Assembly: GCA_964343835.1 (NCBI GenBank)
Contig: CAYFKR010000011.1
Coordinates: 1 to 64,000 of the forward strand
Source: CALEMW01 sp964343835
GTDB taxonomy: Bacteria; Krumholzibacteriota; Krumholzibacteriia; LZORAL124-64-63
Length of the DNA: 64,000 nucleotides
Direction: 5' to 3'
A program made the position numbers and the translations under genes. Shown here piece by piece: positions 15,996-24,198 of this stretch. The notes beneath the pieces are model-generated. The model searched no databases. It had not been told where the DNA came from and worked only from the letters and a program-made list of their open reading frames with translations. Position 1 is the first letter of the stretch; every line of letters starts with the position of its first letter.

Positions 15996-18500
15996 ATGCT
16001 CTGGTTGCCCCATCGTCGATCCTTCTCCACGGCCGTCCTCGCCGCCGCCCTGGTCGTCTTCGCGGCCGTCGGCGCCCTGGCCCGGCCCGTGATCCAGCCC
16101 CTCCACGCCGGCAACGACGTGGCACCCCTGGAGCAGGTGGACCTGTTCCGCGCCGACGTCGTGGAAGCCGCGTCGCTGCTCAACGAAGACATCCTGCGCG
16201 AGCGCGAGGGGCTGCCGCCCCGCTTCGCCCTGCCCCAGGAGGTCTTCATCGCTCCGGACACCCACGGCACGTGGGAGCAGGTGAGCGAGAGCACCCTGGC
16301 GTGGCGCCTCGTCATCGAGTCGCCCGGCGCACTGTCCCTGAACCTGGGCTTCACGCGCTGCGTGATCCCGCAGGCGTCGCACCTGAACGTCTATCCCCTG
16401 GACGGCTCCGCCGCCCCGGTCACCTTCACCGCCCTCGACAACAAGGCCCACGGCGAGCTGTGGACCCCGATCCTCGACACCGACGCCATGGTGGTCGAGG
16501 TGGTGCTGCCCGTGAAGGAGCGCTGGAACCTGGAGCTGGAGCTGACCAGCGTGAACGTGGGCTACAAGCCCTTCGGCCAGCTGGCTCCCGAGGTCGCCGA
16601 CAAGCAGGGCACCTGCAACAACGACGTGGTCTGCCCCGAGGGCGACGGCTGGCGCGACGACATCCAGTCGGTGGCCGCGTACTCCACCGGCGGCAGCATC
16701 TTCTGCACCGGCGCCATGGTGAACAACACGTCCGAGGACGAGACCCCCTATTTCCTGACCGCCGACCACTGCGGCCTCAACTCCAGCAACGACGCCTCGC
16801 TGGTGGTCTACTGGAACTTCCACAGCCCCAACTGCGGCGACCTGTCCGGCGGCAGCCTGACCGACTTCCAGACGGGCTCCACCTTCCGCGCCGAGTACGC
16901 CACGTCCGACATGACGCTGATGGAGCTGGACGCCATCCCCGACCCGGCCCATGAGGTGGCCTACGCGGGCTGGGACCGCTCCGGCGCCGACGCCACCAGC
17001 GCCGTGGCCATCCACCACCCCAACGGTGACGAGAAGGCCATCAGCTTCGAGTACGATGCCACCACCATCACCAGCTACCTGGGCAGCGCCGTGCCCGGCA
17101 ACGGCTCCCACGTGCGCGTGATCGACTGGGACGACGGCACCACCGAGCCCGGCTCGTCCGGCTCGCCCCTGTTCGACCAGAACCACCGCGTGATCGGCCA
17201 GCTCCACGGCGGCTACGCGGCCTGCGGCAACGACGAGAGCGACTGGTACGGCCGCATCTACACGTCGTGGACCGGCGGCGGCTCCGCCGCGTCGCGCCTG
17301 AGCGACTGGCTCGACCCGACGGGCACGGGCGCCATGACCACCGACGTGCTGGCTCCCTATGCGGCGGGCCTGGGCGTGTCCGGCGGCACCCTGAGCGCCT
17401 CCGGCGACGTGGGCGGCCCGTTCGCCCCCTCGTCCATCGCCTTCACGCTCACCAACCGCTACGACGCCACGACCATCGGCTTCTCCGCGAGTGCCGACGT
17501 GAACTGGCTCGACGTGGCTCCCGCCTCGGGCACCCTCGCCCCCGGCGCCCAGGCCACCGTCACGGTCACGATCAACTCCCAGGCCGACCTGCTGGCCATC
17601 GGCTCGTACCTGGGCACCGTGTCGTTCGTGAACACCACCGACGGCATCGGCGATGCCCAGCGCACCGCCAACCTCCAGGTGGGCGTCCCGTCCATGATCA
17701 TGGGCTGGAACATGGACACGAACCCCGGCTGGACCACCCAGGGCCAGTGGGCCTACGGCATCCCGACCGGCTCGGGCGGCCAGTACGGCAACGCCGACCC
17801 CACCGGCGGCGCCACCGGCAGCTACGTCTACGGCTACAACCTGGCCGGCGACTACGCCAACAGCCTGCCCGAGACGCACCTGACCACCACGGCCATCGAC
17901 TGCACGGACCTGGCCTCGGTCACCCTGAAGTTCATGCGCTGGCTCAACGTCGAGCAGCCCACCTACGACCACGCGTCCATCTACGTCAGCAACGACAACG
18001 TGACCTGGACCCAGGTCTGGACCAACGGCGCCGAGATCACCGACAACGCCTGGTCCCAGGTCGAGTACGACATCTCCGCCGTGGCCGACGGCCAGGCCAC
18101 CGTCTACGTGCGCTGGACCCAGGGCACCACCGACGGCAGCTGGCAGTACAGCGGCTGGAACATCGACGACGTGGAGATCTGGGCCCTGGACCTGAACACG
18201 GCCACCCCGGTGGAGACGCCCCGTGCGGCCGTGCTGCACCCGGTCTCCCCCAACCCGTTCAACCCCATGACCCGCGTGGCCTTCGAGCTGCCCCGCCAGC
18301 AGGACGCCCGCGTGGCCGTCTACGACCTGCGCGGCCAGCTCGTGAAGGTGCTGCACGACGGCGTCCTGGGCGCCGGCTCCCACACCGTCCAGTGGGACGG
18401 CACCGACGCCTCCGGCCGCTCCGTCTCGAGCGGCGGCTACCTGTTCCGCCTCGTCTCCGGCGACGTGGTGCAGGTGCGGAAGGCCTCGCTGATCCGTTAG
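15996..18500 (+). CDS. secreted trypsin-like (lysyl endopeptidase-type) serine protease with FlgD-like C-terminal domain
   Basis: A protein of 834 residues. Signal peptide about 1-30 (ends GALA). N-terminal pro-region about 30-215. Trypsin-fold protease about 215-440 with the triad H258 (LTADHCG), D305 (TSDMTLME) and S388 (PGSSGSPLF). Cys-rich segments as in Achromobacter lysyl endopeptidase-like enzymes surround it. After that come an Ig-like domain (about 455-565), a jelly-roll binding domain (about 570-735), and a FlgD-like Ig module (VSPNPFNPMTRVAFELP, then VYDLRGQLVKVLHDG). AAAGG stands 7 bases before the ATG. The cell presumably exports it for protein degradation. A strong terminator follows. 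Confidence 0.88.
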   Translation: MLWLPHRRSFSTAVLAAALVVFAAVGALARPVIQPLHAGNDVAPLEQVDLFRADVVEAASLLNEDILREREGLPPRFALPQEVFIAPDTHGTWEQVSESTLAWRLVIESPGALSLNLGFTRCVIPQASHLNVYPLDGSAAPVTFTALDNKAHGELWTPILDTDAMVVEVVLPVKERWNLELELTSVNVGYKPFGQLAPEVADKQGTCNNDVVCPEGDGWRDDIQSVAAYSTGGSIFCTGAMVNNTSEDETPYFLTADHCGLNSSNDASLVVYWNFHSPNCGDLSGGSLTDFQTGSTFRAEYATSDMTLMELDAIPDPAHEVAYAGWDRSGADATSAVAIHHPNGDEKAISFEYDATTITSYLGSAVPGNGSHVRVIDWDDGTTEPGSSGSPLFDQNHRVIGQLHGGYAACGNDESDWYGRIYTSWTGGGSAASRLSDWLDPTGTGAMTTDVLAPYAAGLGVSGGTLSASGDVGGPFAPSSIAFTLTNRYDATTIGFSASADVNWLDVAPASGTLAPGAQATVTVTINSQADLLAIGSYLGTVSFVNTTDGIGDAQRTANLQVGVPSMIMGWNMDTNPGWTTQGQWAYGIPTGSGGQYGNADPTGGATGSYVYGYNLAGDYANSLPETHLTTTAIDCTDLASVTLKFMRWLNVEQPTYDHASIYVSNDNVTWTQVWTNGAEITDNAWSQVEYDISAVADGQATVYVRWTQGTTDGSWQYSGWNIDDVEIWALDLNTATPVETPRAAVLHPVSPNPFNPMTRVAFELPRQQDARVAVYDLRGQLVKVLHDGVLGAGSHTVQWDGTDASGRSVSSGGYLFRLVSGDVVQVRKASLIR

Positions 18501-18538
18501 CATCCGGAAAGCGTCCGAACGGTCAGACGCGACGAAGA

Positions 18539-18571
18539 GGGGCGGGGAGCTACGGCTCCCCGCCCCTTTCT
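18539..18571 (+). terminator. strong rho-independent terminator
   Basis: Perfect 12-bp stem GGGGCGGGGAGC/GCTCCCCGCCCC with tetraloop TACG (18539-18566), then TTTCT. The same UACG-type loop recurs at 49460-49463. Confidence 0.85.
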
Positions 18572-18620
18572 CATGCGCAGACCCAGGTCCCTGTGCCGCA
18601 GCGATCTCGGACACTCTCCC

Positions 18621-18649
18621 TTGGCCCCGATTCGACGTCGTGATACAAT
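18621..18649 (+). promoter_or_regulatory. putative sigma70-type promoter of the ACT-domain gene
   Basis: TTGGCC (18621-18626), a 17-base spacer, and TACAAT (18644-18649), 78 bases before the ATG at 18727. TACAAT matches the -10 consensus at five of six positions. Confidence 0.45.
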
Positions 18650-18726
18650 GGACGTGTGCCCGCCAGGCACCGCGATGCACCAAGGCTCCACAGCGCCTGC
18701 GCGGGTCGCATCAAGGAGGATCGGCC

Positions 18727-19209
18727 ATGGCGGTCAAGATCTACAGCACCGCGTACTACTTCACGACGGTGCGCGACGTCCCCGGAGAGGCCTGCCGGCT
18801 TCTCGAACGCCTCGCCGAAGAGCAGGTGAACCTGCTCGCCTTCAATGCCCTGCCCGTGGGTCCCGACGAGACCCGCATGATGATCTATCCTCTGAATCCC
18901 GTGTGGCTCGCGGAGATGGCGCGGAAGACCGGCCTGACGCTGGACGGTCCCCACCATGCCTTCATCGTGCACGGCGACGACGAGCTCGGAGCCCTGGTGG
19001 ACCTCCACCAGAAGCTCTGCGATGCGGACATCAACGTGACCAATTCCAGTGGAATCGCGGACGGCAAGGGCGGGTACCGCTACATCATGCACGTGGTACC
19101 GGAGGATTACGAAAGAGCGGAAATACTGCTGGGAGCGGACAGGGCTCCGGCGCACTGGGACAACTTCGAACTGAAGATCCCGAGGCACTTCCAGCAGATC
19201 CAGCTCTGA
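18727..19209 (+). CDS. tandem ACT-like domain protein
   Basis: A protein of 160 residues. Two ACT-like beta-alpha-beta repeats are visible: YFTTVRDVPGEACRLLERLA with a following strand, and DELGALVDLHQKLCDADINV with GGYRYIMHV. The DxPGE/LxxLxxxxINV pattern is that of small-molecule-binding ACT domains, which sense amino acids or other ligands. No catalytic domain is attached, so it is probably a stand-alone regulator or binding protein. AAGGAGG lies 6 bases before the ATG. It has its own promoter and converges on the PHP gene. Confidence 0.75.
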   Translation: MAVKIYSTAYYFTTVRDVPGEACRLLERLAEEQVNLLAFNALPVGPDETRMMIYPLNPVWLAEMARKTGLTLDGPHHAFIVHGDDELGALVDLHQKLCDADINVTNSSGIADGKGGYRYIMHVVPEDYERAEILLGADRAPAHWDNFELKIPRHFQQIQL

Positions 19210-19252
19210 GAGGACGACCGGACGACGCCACCCCACCTGGCGCGGAACCGGG

Positions 19253-20245
19253 TCAAGCGGCCCGGGAACTCCGTGTCGCCATGTAGTCCCCGAGAGGTGA
19301 CTCCGCCAGTCTGCCTTCCAGCCGCCGCTCCATGCCCATGATCGTGCGCATGATGGGACGCGACACCTGCTTCAGCAGGAGCCGCAGCGACTCGCGCATG
19401 GCGGGGTTGTCCTGCACCATCCGGGAGCGGACGATGCGCGTGGCGAGGCTCTCCACCCACGTCTGGCCGACGCTGCTGGCGGTGCGGGACACCGTCATGC
19501 CGGCGCCCTGGTCCACGATCACGTCGATCAGGCCGTGGGCCTCGCGCAACAGTCCCTCGTAGGTGAGCGACTCCAGGTGCGTGGTTCCCTGACCGGTCCA
19601 CACGGCGTCCAGGAACGCGTCGGCGGTGTCGGCGGGGGCCTCGGTCCAGGCGCGTCCCACCTCGCCGGTGTGGCTGTCCGACGACGCGGTCAGCGCAAGG
19701 CCGTACTCCTCGGCCAGCGACAGGGTGATGAGGTTCTGCTCGGGCGTGCGGGCGGCGTTGAGCTCCAGCACCTCGAAGCGGCGGGCCAGGGCCGGCACGG
19801 CGCCGAAGTCCACCTGGCCGCGGCGCAGTTCGCGCCGGTCCCACCACGTGGGGTGGTTGTACTGGCAGCGGATGCCGGAGGTGGCGCAGTAGGTGAGCAG
19901 GTCGTCGAGGGTCTCGGTGCGGCGCTGGAGGTCCGCGTACATGTCCGGGTCGAGACCGTAGAGGTTCACGTGGAGGGTGAAGCCGAGGGTCGGGTCCACC
20001 AGCGTGTGTTCGACGCCGGGGATCACCAGGGCGCGGTCGGCCTCGGGCAGCTCGCGCACCAGCTCCTCCCAACCGGACATGGTGTCGTGGTCGGTGAGGG
20101 TGAACCAGTCCATGGGGCGCACGGAATCGTTCCCACCGAGGGCGGCCTCGAACAGCGCGCGGGGTCGGAGGGTCGGGAGGTCCGGCACGTCGAAGGAATG
20201 ACTCGAGTGCAGGTGCAGGTCGGCTCGGGTGCGGTGCTCCAGCAT
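19253..20245 (-). CDS. PHP-domain phosphoesterase-type metalloprotein
   Basis: A protein of 330 residues with all PHP metal motifs: ADLHLHSSHS near the N-terminus, TLTDHDTMSG, IPGVEHT, CQYNHPTWW and ASSDSHTG. PHP enzymes hydrolyse phosphate esters with a trinuclear metal centre. The last ~100 residues are helical and basic with no recognised fold. The ATG at 20245 has GAGAGG 4 bases upstream and is preferred over an in-frame start 39 bases earlier. It lies 55 bases downstream of the cytidylyltransferase fusion gene and may be its operon partner in envelope phosphopolymer metabolism (inference). Confidence 0.85.
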   Translation of the reverse strand: MLEHRTRADLHLHSSHSFDVPDLPTLRPRALFEAALGGNDSVRPMDWFTLTDHDTMSGWEELVRELPEADRALVIPGVEHTLVDPTLGFTLHVNLYGLDPDMYADLQRRTETLDDLLTYCATSGIRCQYNHPTWWDRRELRRGQVDFGAVPALARRFEVLELNAARTPEQNLITLSLAEEYGLALTASSDSHTGEVGRAWTEAPADTADAFLDAVWTGQGTTHLESLTYEGLLREAHGLIDVIVDQGAGMTVSRTASSVGQTWVESLATRIVRSRMVQDNPAMRESLRLLLKQVSRPIMRTIMGMERRLEGRLAESPLGDYMATRSSRAA

Positions 20246-20300
20246 GATGCCTCTCAAGCTACTGACGCGGTCCTGAAACCGCAAAAAGGAAAATCATCCC

Positions 20301-21812
20301 TCACGCCGACCGCTGGGCGCCCGCGGCGTCCAGCAAGTCCCGCAACCGCTTGGCGACGCGGCGGGTGGCCTCGCCGTCGATGCAGCCCAGGCGGCGCTCG
20401 GCCAGGGCGCGCTGCCGCGGCGCCCGCAGCCCCTTCACCCGCTCCAGGATCTCGGGCAGGTCGCCGGGCTCGACCAGGGGCACCTCGCGGCGCACGTCGG
20501 CCACCGGGGGGTCCAGGTCGTCGGGCCAGGCGACGTCACCCTTGGGCGACGCCAGCAGGGCCGGCGTGTCGAAGAGCAGGGCCTCCCAGAACACGCCCGA
20601 GAGATCGCAGAGCACGGCGTCGGCCTGGGGTACGGCCGCGAAGGACCGCCCCGTGGCCGGCAGGATCCGGACACGCGTGCCCCACGTGAGCTTGCGCAAG
20701 GCCCAGGGATCGGCCAGCGGGTGGGGCGAGACGACCACGTCCCACTCCCGCGACAACCGCCGCAGGGCGAACCGCCAGCGCCGCGACAGCAGCAGCCCCC
20801 GGGCGTCGGCCTCCGGCCCCCAGGTGGGCAGCACCAGCAGACGCGGGCGGTCGCGCCCGGGCACCGGATTGGTCAACGACCCGCCCCGCTCCAGGAACGA
20901 ATCCAGGTGGCCGTACGAGCCTTCGTCGTAGGACCAGTCGTGGATGGTCACGCAGCCGCGCCTGACGATGCCCGTCTCGGGATCGGCGCCGCTCTCGCGG
21001 TGCACGTCGGCACTGGTGCCGGACTTGCCGCTGCGGCCGTGGGACAGCACGACGACCTGCACGGGCCGGCCGCGGGCCTCCAGGGCCTTCACCAGGGGCT
21101 CGTAGTTGAAGTGGGCGATCACGAGCACGTCCAGCTCCAGGGCCGCCGCGTGACTGCACACGTCGTCCAGGGGCGTGGCCGGAGGGATCCAGGCGCAGGG
21201 GGCGTCGGGATGCTCCGCCTTGACGGCCTCGCGGCCCTTCTCCCCCGCGATCCACACGCCGCCCACGTGTTCGTAGTAGCGGTCCAGGTGATCGAAGATG
21301 TGGGTGCGGTCCCAGCCGGCCACCTTGGAGTAGATCCACCAGCCCACGCGGGGGGTGTCCCGCCGCATGCCCGTGCTGTCGACGCCGGGCGTGTGGGACA
21401 GGAGTTCGATCTCCACGCCCAGCTCGTCGATGCGGTCGCGGCCCCAGTGGTCCATGTAGGCGTCGCGATCCCAGTCGTCGCCGTGGAACACCACGTCCAC
21501 GCCGTGGCGGCGGCAGAGCACCTCCCGATCGCTCTCGATCTCCACCACGTCGGCCAGACCCAGCGCCTCGATGCGCGCACGACGCTCGAGGGCCGAGTTC
21601 ATGGGACGCACGCCCTTGTACCGCTCCACTTCCTCGTCCGTGTGCACGCCCACGACCAGCCGGTCGCAGCGGTTCGCGGCGTTGTAGAGCAGGTTCACGT
21701 GGCCGTCGTAGCAGAAGTCGAACACGCCGAGGGCCATGCCCACGCGCTCGCCGGGACGCAATCGTCGGCGCAGGCGCGGCAGGAAGTCTCGACGCAGGGA
21801 CTCGGGCAGCAT
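20301..21812 (-). CDS. fusion of a TagD-like cytidylyltransferase domain with a CDP-glycerol glycerophosphotransferase-like domain
   Basis: A protein of 503 residues. Residues ~25-165 are a nucleotidyltransferase fold (GVFDFCYDGHVNLLYNAANR, then YKGVRPMNSALERRARIEAL, then HGDDWDRDAYMDHWG and PGVDSTGMRR). Residues ~170-490 resemble TagB/TagF-type CDP-glycerol glycerophosphotransferases (VLCDLSGVFWEALLFDTPAL). TagD activates glycerol-3-phosphate with CTP; TagB/F enzymes use CDP-glycerol or related donors to build surface phosphopolymers, so the fusion would join activation and transfer. The HxGH motif reads YDGH: the first His is Tyr, which may weaken or alter cytidylyl transfer. GGAG precedes the ATG. 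Confidence 0.8.
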   Translation of the reverse strand: MLPESLRRDFLPRLRRRLRPGERVGMALGVFDFCYDGHVNLLYNAANRCDRLVVGVHTDEEVERYKGVRPMNSALERRARIEALGLADVVEIESDREVLCRRHGVDVVFHGDDWDRDAYMDHWGRDRIDELGVEIELLSHTPGVDSTGMRRDTPRVGWWIYSKVAGWDRTHIFDHLDRYYEHVGGVWIAGEKGREAVKAEHPDAPCAWIPPATPLDDVCSHAAALELDVLVIAHFNYEPLVKALEARGRPVQVVVLSHGRSGKSGTSADVHRESGADPETGIVRRGCVTIHDWSYDEGSYGHLDSFLERGGSLTNPVPGRDRPRLLVLPTWGPEADARGLLLSRRWRFALRRLSREWDVVVSPHPLADPWALRKLTWGTRVRILPATGRSFAAVPQADAVLCDLSGVFWEALLFDTPALLASPKGDVAWPDDLDPPVADVRREVPLVEPGDLPEILERVKGLRAPRQRALAERRLGCIDGEATRRVAKRLRDLLDAAGAQRSA

Positions 21813-21910
21813 GTCGCTCCGTTCTCTCGGCGGATGGGCGGGGTTGCCGTTCCTTCAATATCGGCGTTAATCTGCTAACTTGTAGTCGGAATCGACGATC
21901 GGAGGCCGTT

Positions 21911-22624
21911 TTGTGCGGACGATTCACCCTGGCCCTGTCCCCCGAAGACGTGGCCGCCCTGCTGCAGCTCAACGCCGACCTGGACGCGGAGCTGGGCCTG
22001 ACGCCGCGCTGGAACGTGGCGCCGGGCCAGCCCGTGGTGGCGGCGGCGGCGCCCGCGCCCGGCGCCGAGCCCGAGGCGGCGCTGTTCAAGTGGGGCCTGG
22101 TACCGTCGTGGGCGAAGGACCCTGCGGTAGGCAACCGCATGATCAACGCCCGCAGCGAGACGGCGGCGGAGAAGCCGTCGTTCCGGGCCGCCTGGCGCTC
22201 GCGGCGCTGCCTGATCCCCGCCGACGGGTTCTACGAGTGGGAGCGGAAGGGCAAGGCCAGACGGCCGTGGATCTTCCGGGTGACCGACGAGCCGGGATTC
22301 TGCTTCGCGGGGCTCTGGGAGACCTGGACGCCCCCCGAAGGCGACACCCTGCACACCTGCACCGTGCTCACGACGGAAGCCAACGAACTGCTGGCGACCA
22401 TGCACGACCGCATGCCCGTGATCCTGCGGGGCGACGACCGCGAGGCCTGGCTGAAGGCCGACGCCGGCGATCCCTTGCTGCACGAGCTGTGCGTGCCGTT
22501 GCCGGCGGGGCTGATGTCCGCCCACCCCGTCTCGACCCTGGTGAACTCCCCGCGCAACGACGTCCCCGAATGCGCGGAGGCCGTCGCCCCCGACGGGGAC
22601 GACGGCCAGCCGACGCTCTTCTGA
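21911..22624 (+). CDS. SRAP (HMCES/YedK) abasic-site DNA-protein crosslink protein
   Basis: A protein of 237 residues. SRAP proteins protect abasic sites in single-stranded DNA by forming a thiazolidine link through Cys2 once Met1 is removed. Here the start codon is TTG (21911), immediately followed by TGC, giving the required MCGRF; GGAGG lies 5 bases before it, which fixes the start. Other key residues are present: N35 (RWNVAPGQ), E109 (GFYEWE) and H165 (MHDRMPVIL). C-terminus QPTLF. Convergent with pyruvate kinase, 4 bases between stops. Length is normal for the family. Confidence 0.92.
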   Translation: MCGRFTLALSPEDVAALLQLNADLDAELGLTPRWNVAPGQPVVAAAAPAPGAEPEAALFKWGLVPSWAKDPAVGNRMINARSETAAEKPSFRAAWRSRRCLIPADGFYEWERKGKARRPWIFRVTDEPGFCFAGLWETWTPPEGDTLHTCTVLTTEANELLATMHDRMPVILRGDDREAWLKADAGDPLLHELCVPLPAGLMSAHPVSTLVNSPRNDVPECAEAVAPDGDDGQPTLF

Positions 22625-22628
22625 TCCC

Positions 22629-24077
22629 TCAGAAGTCGAGCTCGCAGTAGGCCGCTCCGCCGCACCCCACCATCACGACCTTCACCAGGTTGGTGCAGCC
22701 CGACACGTGCAGGGGCATGCCGGCGGTCACGACCACGGTCATACCCTTCTTCAGGTGGCCCTGCTCCACGGCGATGTCCAGGCACATGTCCTCGAGCTGC
22801 TGGGCGTCGTCGGACGACGGGGTGAGGATGGGTACCGCACCCCAGGTCAGGGCCAGGGACCGCCAGGTCTCCTCGCGGTCGGTCATGGCCAGGATGGGCT
22901 GGGGCGGGCGGTACTTGGAGACCAGGCGCGTGGTCGAACCGCTGCTGGTGAGGGTGACGATGGCGGCGGCCCCCACGGCCTCGGCCGTGCGGCAGGCGGA
23001 CCGGGCCACGGCCTCGTCGGTGGTCAGGGCCACGTGCCGTTCGAAGCGCATGGACCAGTCCTCGTACGGGAAGATGCTCTCGGCCGCCCGGGCGATGCGG
23101 TCCATGGCCTTGACCGATTCCACCGGGTACTCGCCCATGGCCGTCTCCTCCGACAGCATCACGGCGTCGCTGCCGTCGAGGATGGCGTTGGCCACGTCGG
23201 AGACCTCGGCGCGGGTGGGCCGCGGGCTCTCCACCATGGACTTGAGCATCTGGGTGGCGGTGATCACCGGCCGCGACGCGGCGTTGGCCCGGCCGATCAG
23301 GTCCTTCTGGATGCAGGGCACCTGCTCGAAGGGGATCTCCACGCCCAGGTCACCCCGGGCCACCATCACGCCGTCCACTTCCGCCAGGATCGCGCCGAAG
23401 TTCTCGATGCCCTGCTGCTGCTCGATCTTCGCGATCAGGGGCACGTGGATGCCAGCCTCGGCCATCACGGCCCGTGCGGCGCGCACGTCGTCGGCGGTGC
23501 GCACGAACGACAGGGCAACGTGGTCCACGCCGTTCTCCAGGCCGAACTTCAGATCGGCCACGTCCTTGTCGTCCAGGATGGGGGCGCTGATGGTGCCGCT
23601 GGGCAGGTTGATGCCCTTGTTGGAGCTCAGCTCGCCGCCGGTCACGACGCGGCAGCGGATGTCGGGGCCGTCCACCTCTTCCACCGTCAGCTCGAGGGCG
23701 CCGTCGGCCAGGAGCAGGGTGTCGCCGGCCTTCACGTCGGCGGGCAGGTCCTTGTAGACCAGGCCCACCTCACCGTCGCAGCCGGGAACGTCGCGGGACG
23801 TGAGGGTGAAGTGCTGCCCGGCGCGCAGATGCACCGGACCGTCCTCAAAGGTGCCGATGCGGACCTTGGGACCCGCCAGGTCCTGCAGGATCGCCACGGG
23901 CTGGCCCATGCGGTTGGACACCGAGCGCACCAGGTCGATGAGCTTCTTCTTGGACTCGCGGTCGCCGTGGGAGAAGTTCAGCCTGACGACGTTGAGCCCC
24001 GCCTCGATGAGCTTCTCCAGGACGGGTTCGTCCCAGGACGCGGGCCCGAGGGTGGCGACGATCTTGGTTCGGCGCAT
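22629..24077 (-). CDS. pyk: pyruvate kinase
   Basis: A protein of 482 residues, normal bacterial length. It converts phosphoenolpyruvate and ADP to pyruvate and ATP, the last step of glycolysis. The N-terminus has RRTKIVATLGPAS and VVRLNFSHG. The active-site signature is MVARGDLGVEIPFEQV, preceded by IAKIEQQQGIENF (catalytic Lys). The C-terminal domain has AIVTLTSSGSTTRLVSKYRP and a closing SGCTNLVKVVMVG. The ATG at 24077 follows AAAGGG; an in-frame ATG 18 bases upstream lacks one. Divergent from the BNR protein gene at 24199. Confidence 0.97.
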   Translation of the reverse strand: MRRTKIVATLGPASWDEPVLEKLIEAGLNVVRLNFSHGDRESKKKLIDLVRSVSNRMGQPVAILQDLAGPKVRIGTFEDGPVHLRAGQHFTLTSRDVPGCDGEVGLVYKDLPADVKAGDTLLLADGALELTVEEVDGPDIRCRVVTGGELSSNKGINLPSGTISAPILDDKDVADLKFGLENGVDHVALSFVRTADDVRAARAVMAEAGIHVPLIAKIEQQQGIENFGAILAEVDGVMVARGDLGVEIPFEQVPCIQKDLIGRANAASRPVITATQMLKSMVESPRPTRAEVSDVANAILDGSDAVMLSEETAMGEYPVESVKAMDRIARAAESIFPYEDWSMRFERHVALTTDEAVARSACRTAEAVGAAAIVTLTSSGSTTRLVSKYRPPQPILAMTDREETWRSLALTWGAVPILTPSSDDAQQLEDMCLDIAVEQGHLKKGMTVVVTAGMPLHVSGCTNLVKVVMVGCGGAAYCELDF

Positions 24078-24198
24078 GGTTCGCCCTTTCTTCATGAGGT
24101 CGGATCGCGGCGATCATGCCGCGCCCGACGGCCGAGTGCAACAGCGGAGCCCTCGGCGGCGTATCGGTCCGACCCCCCACGATCGACGGGACGGTCCC

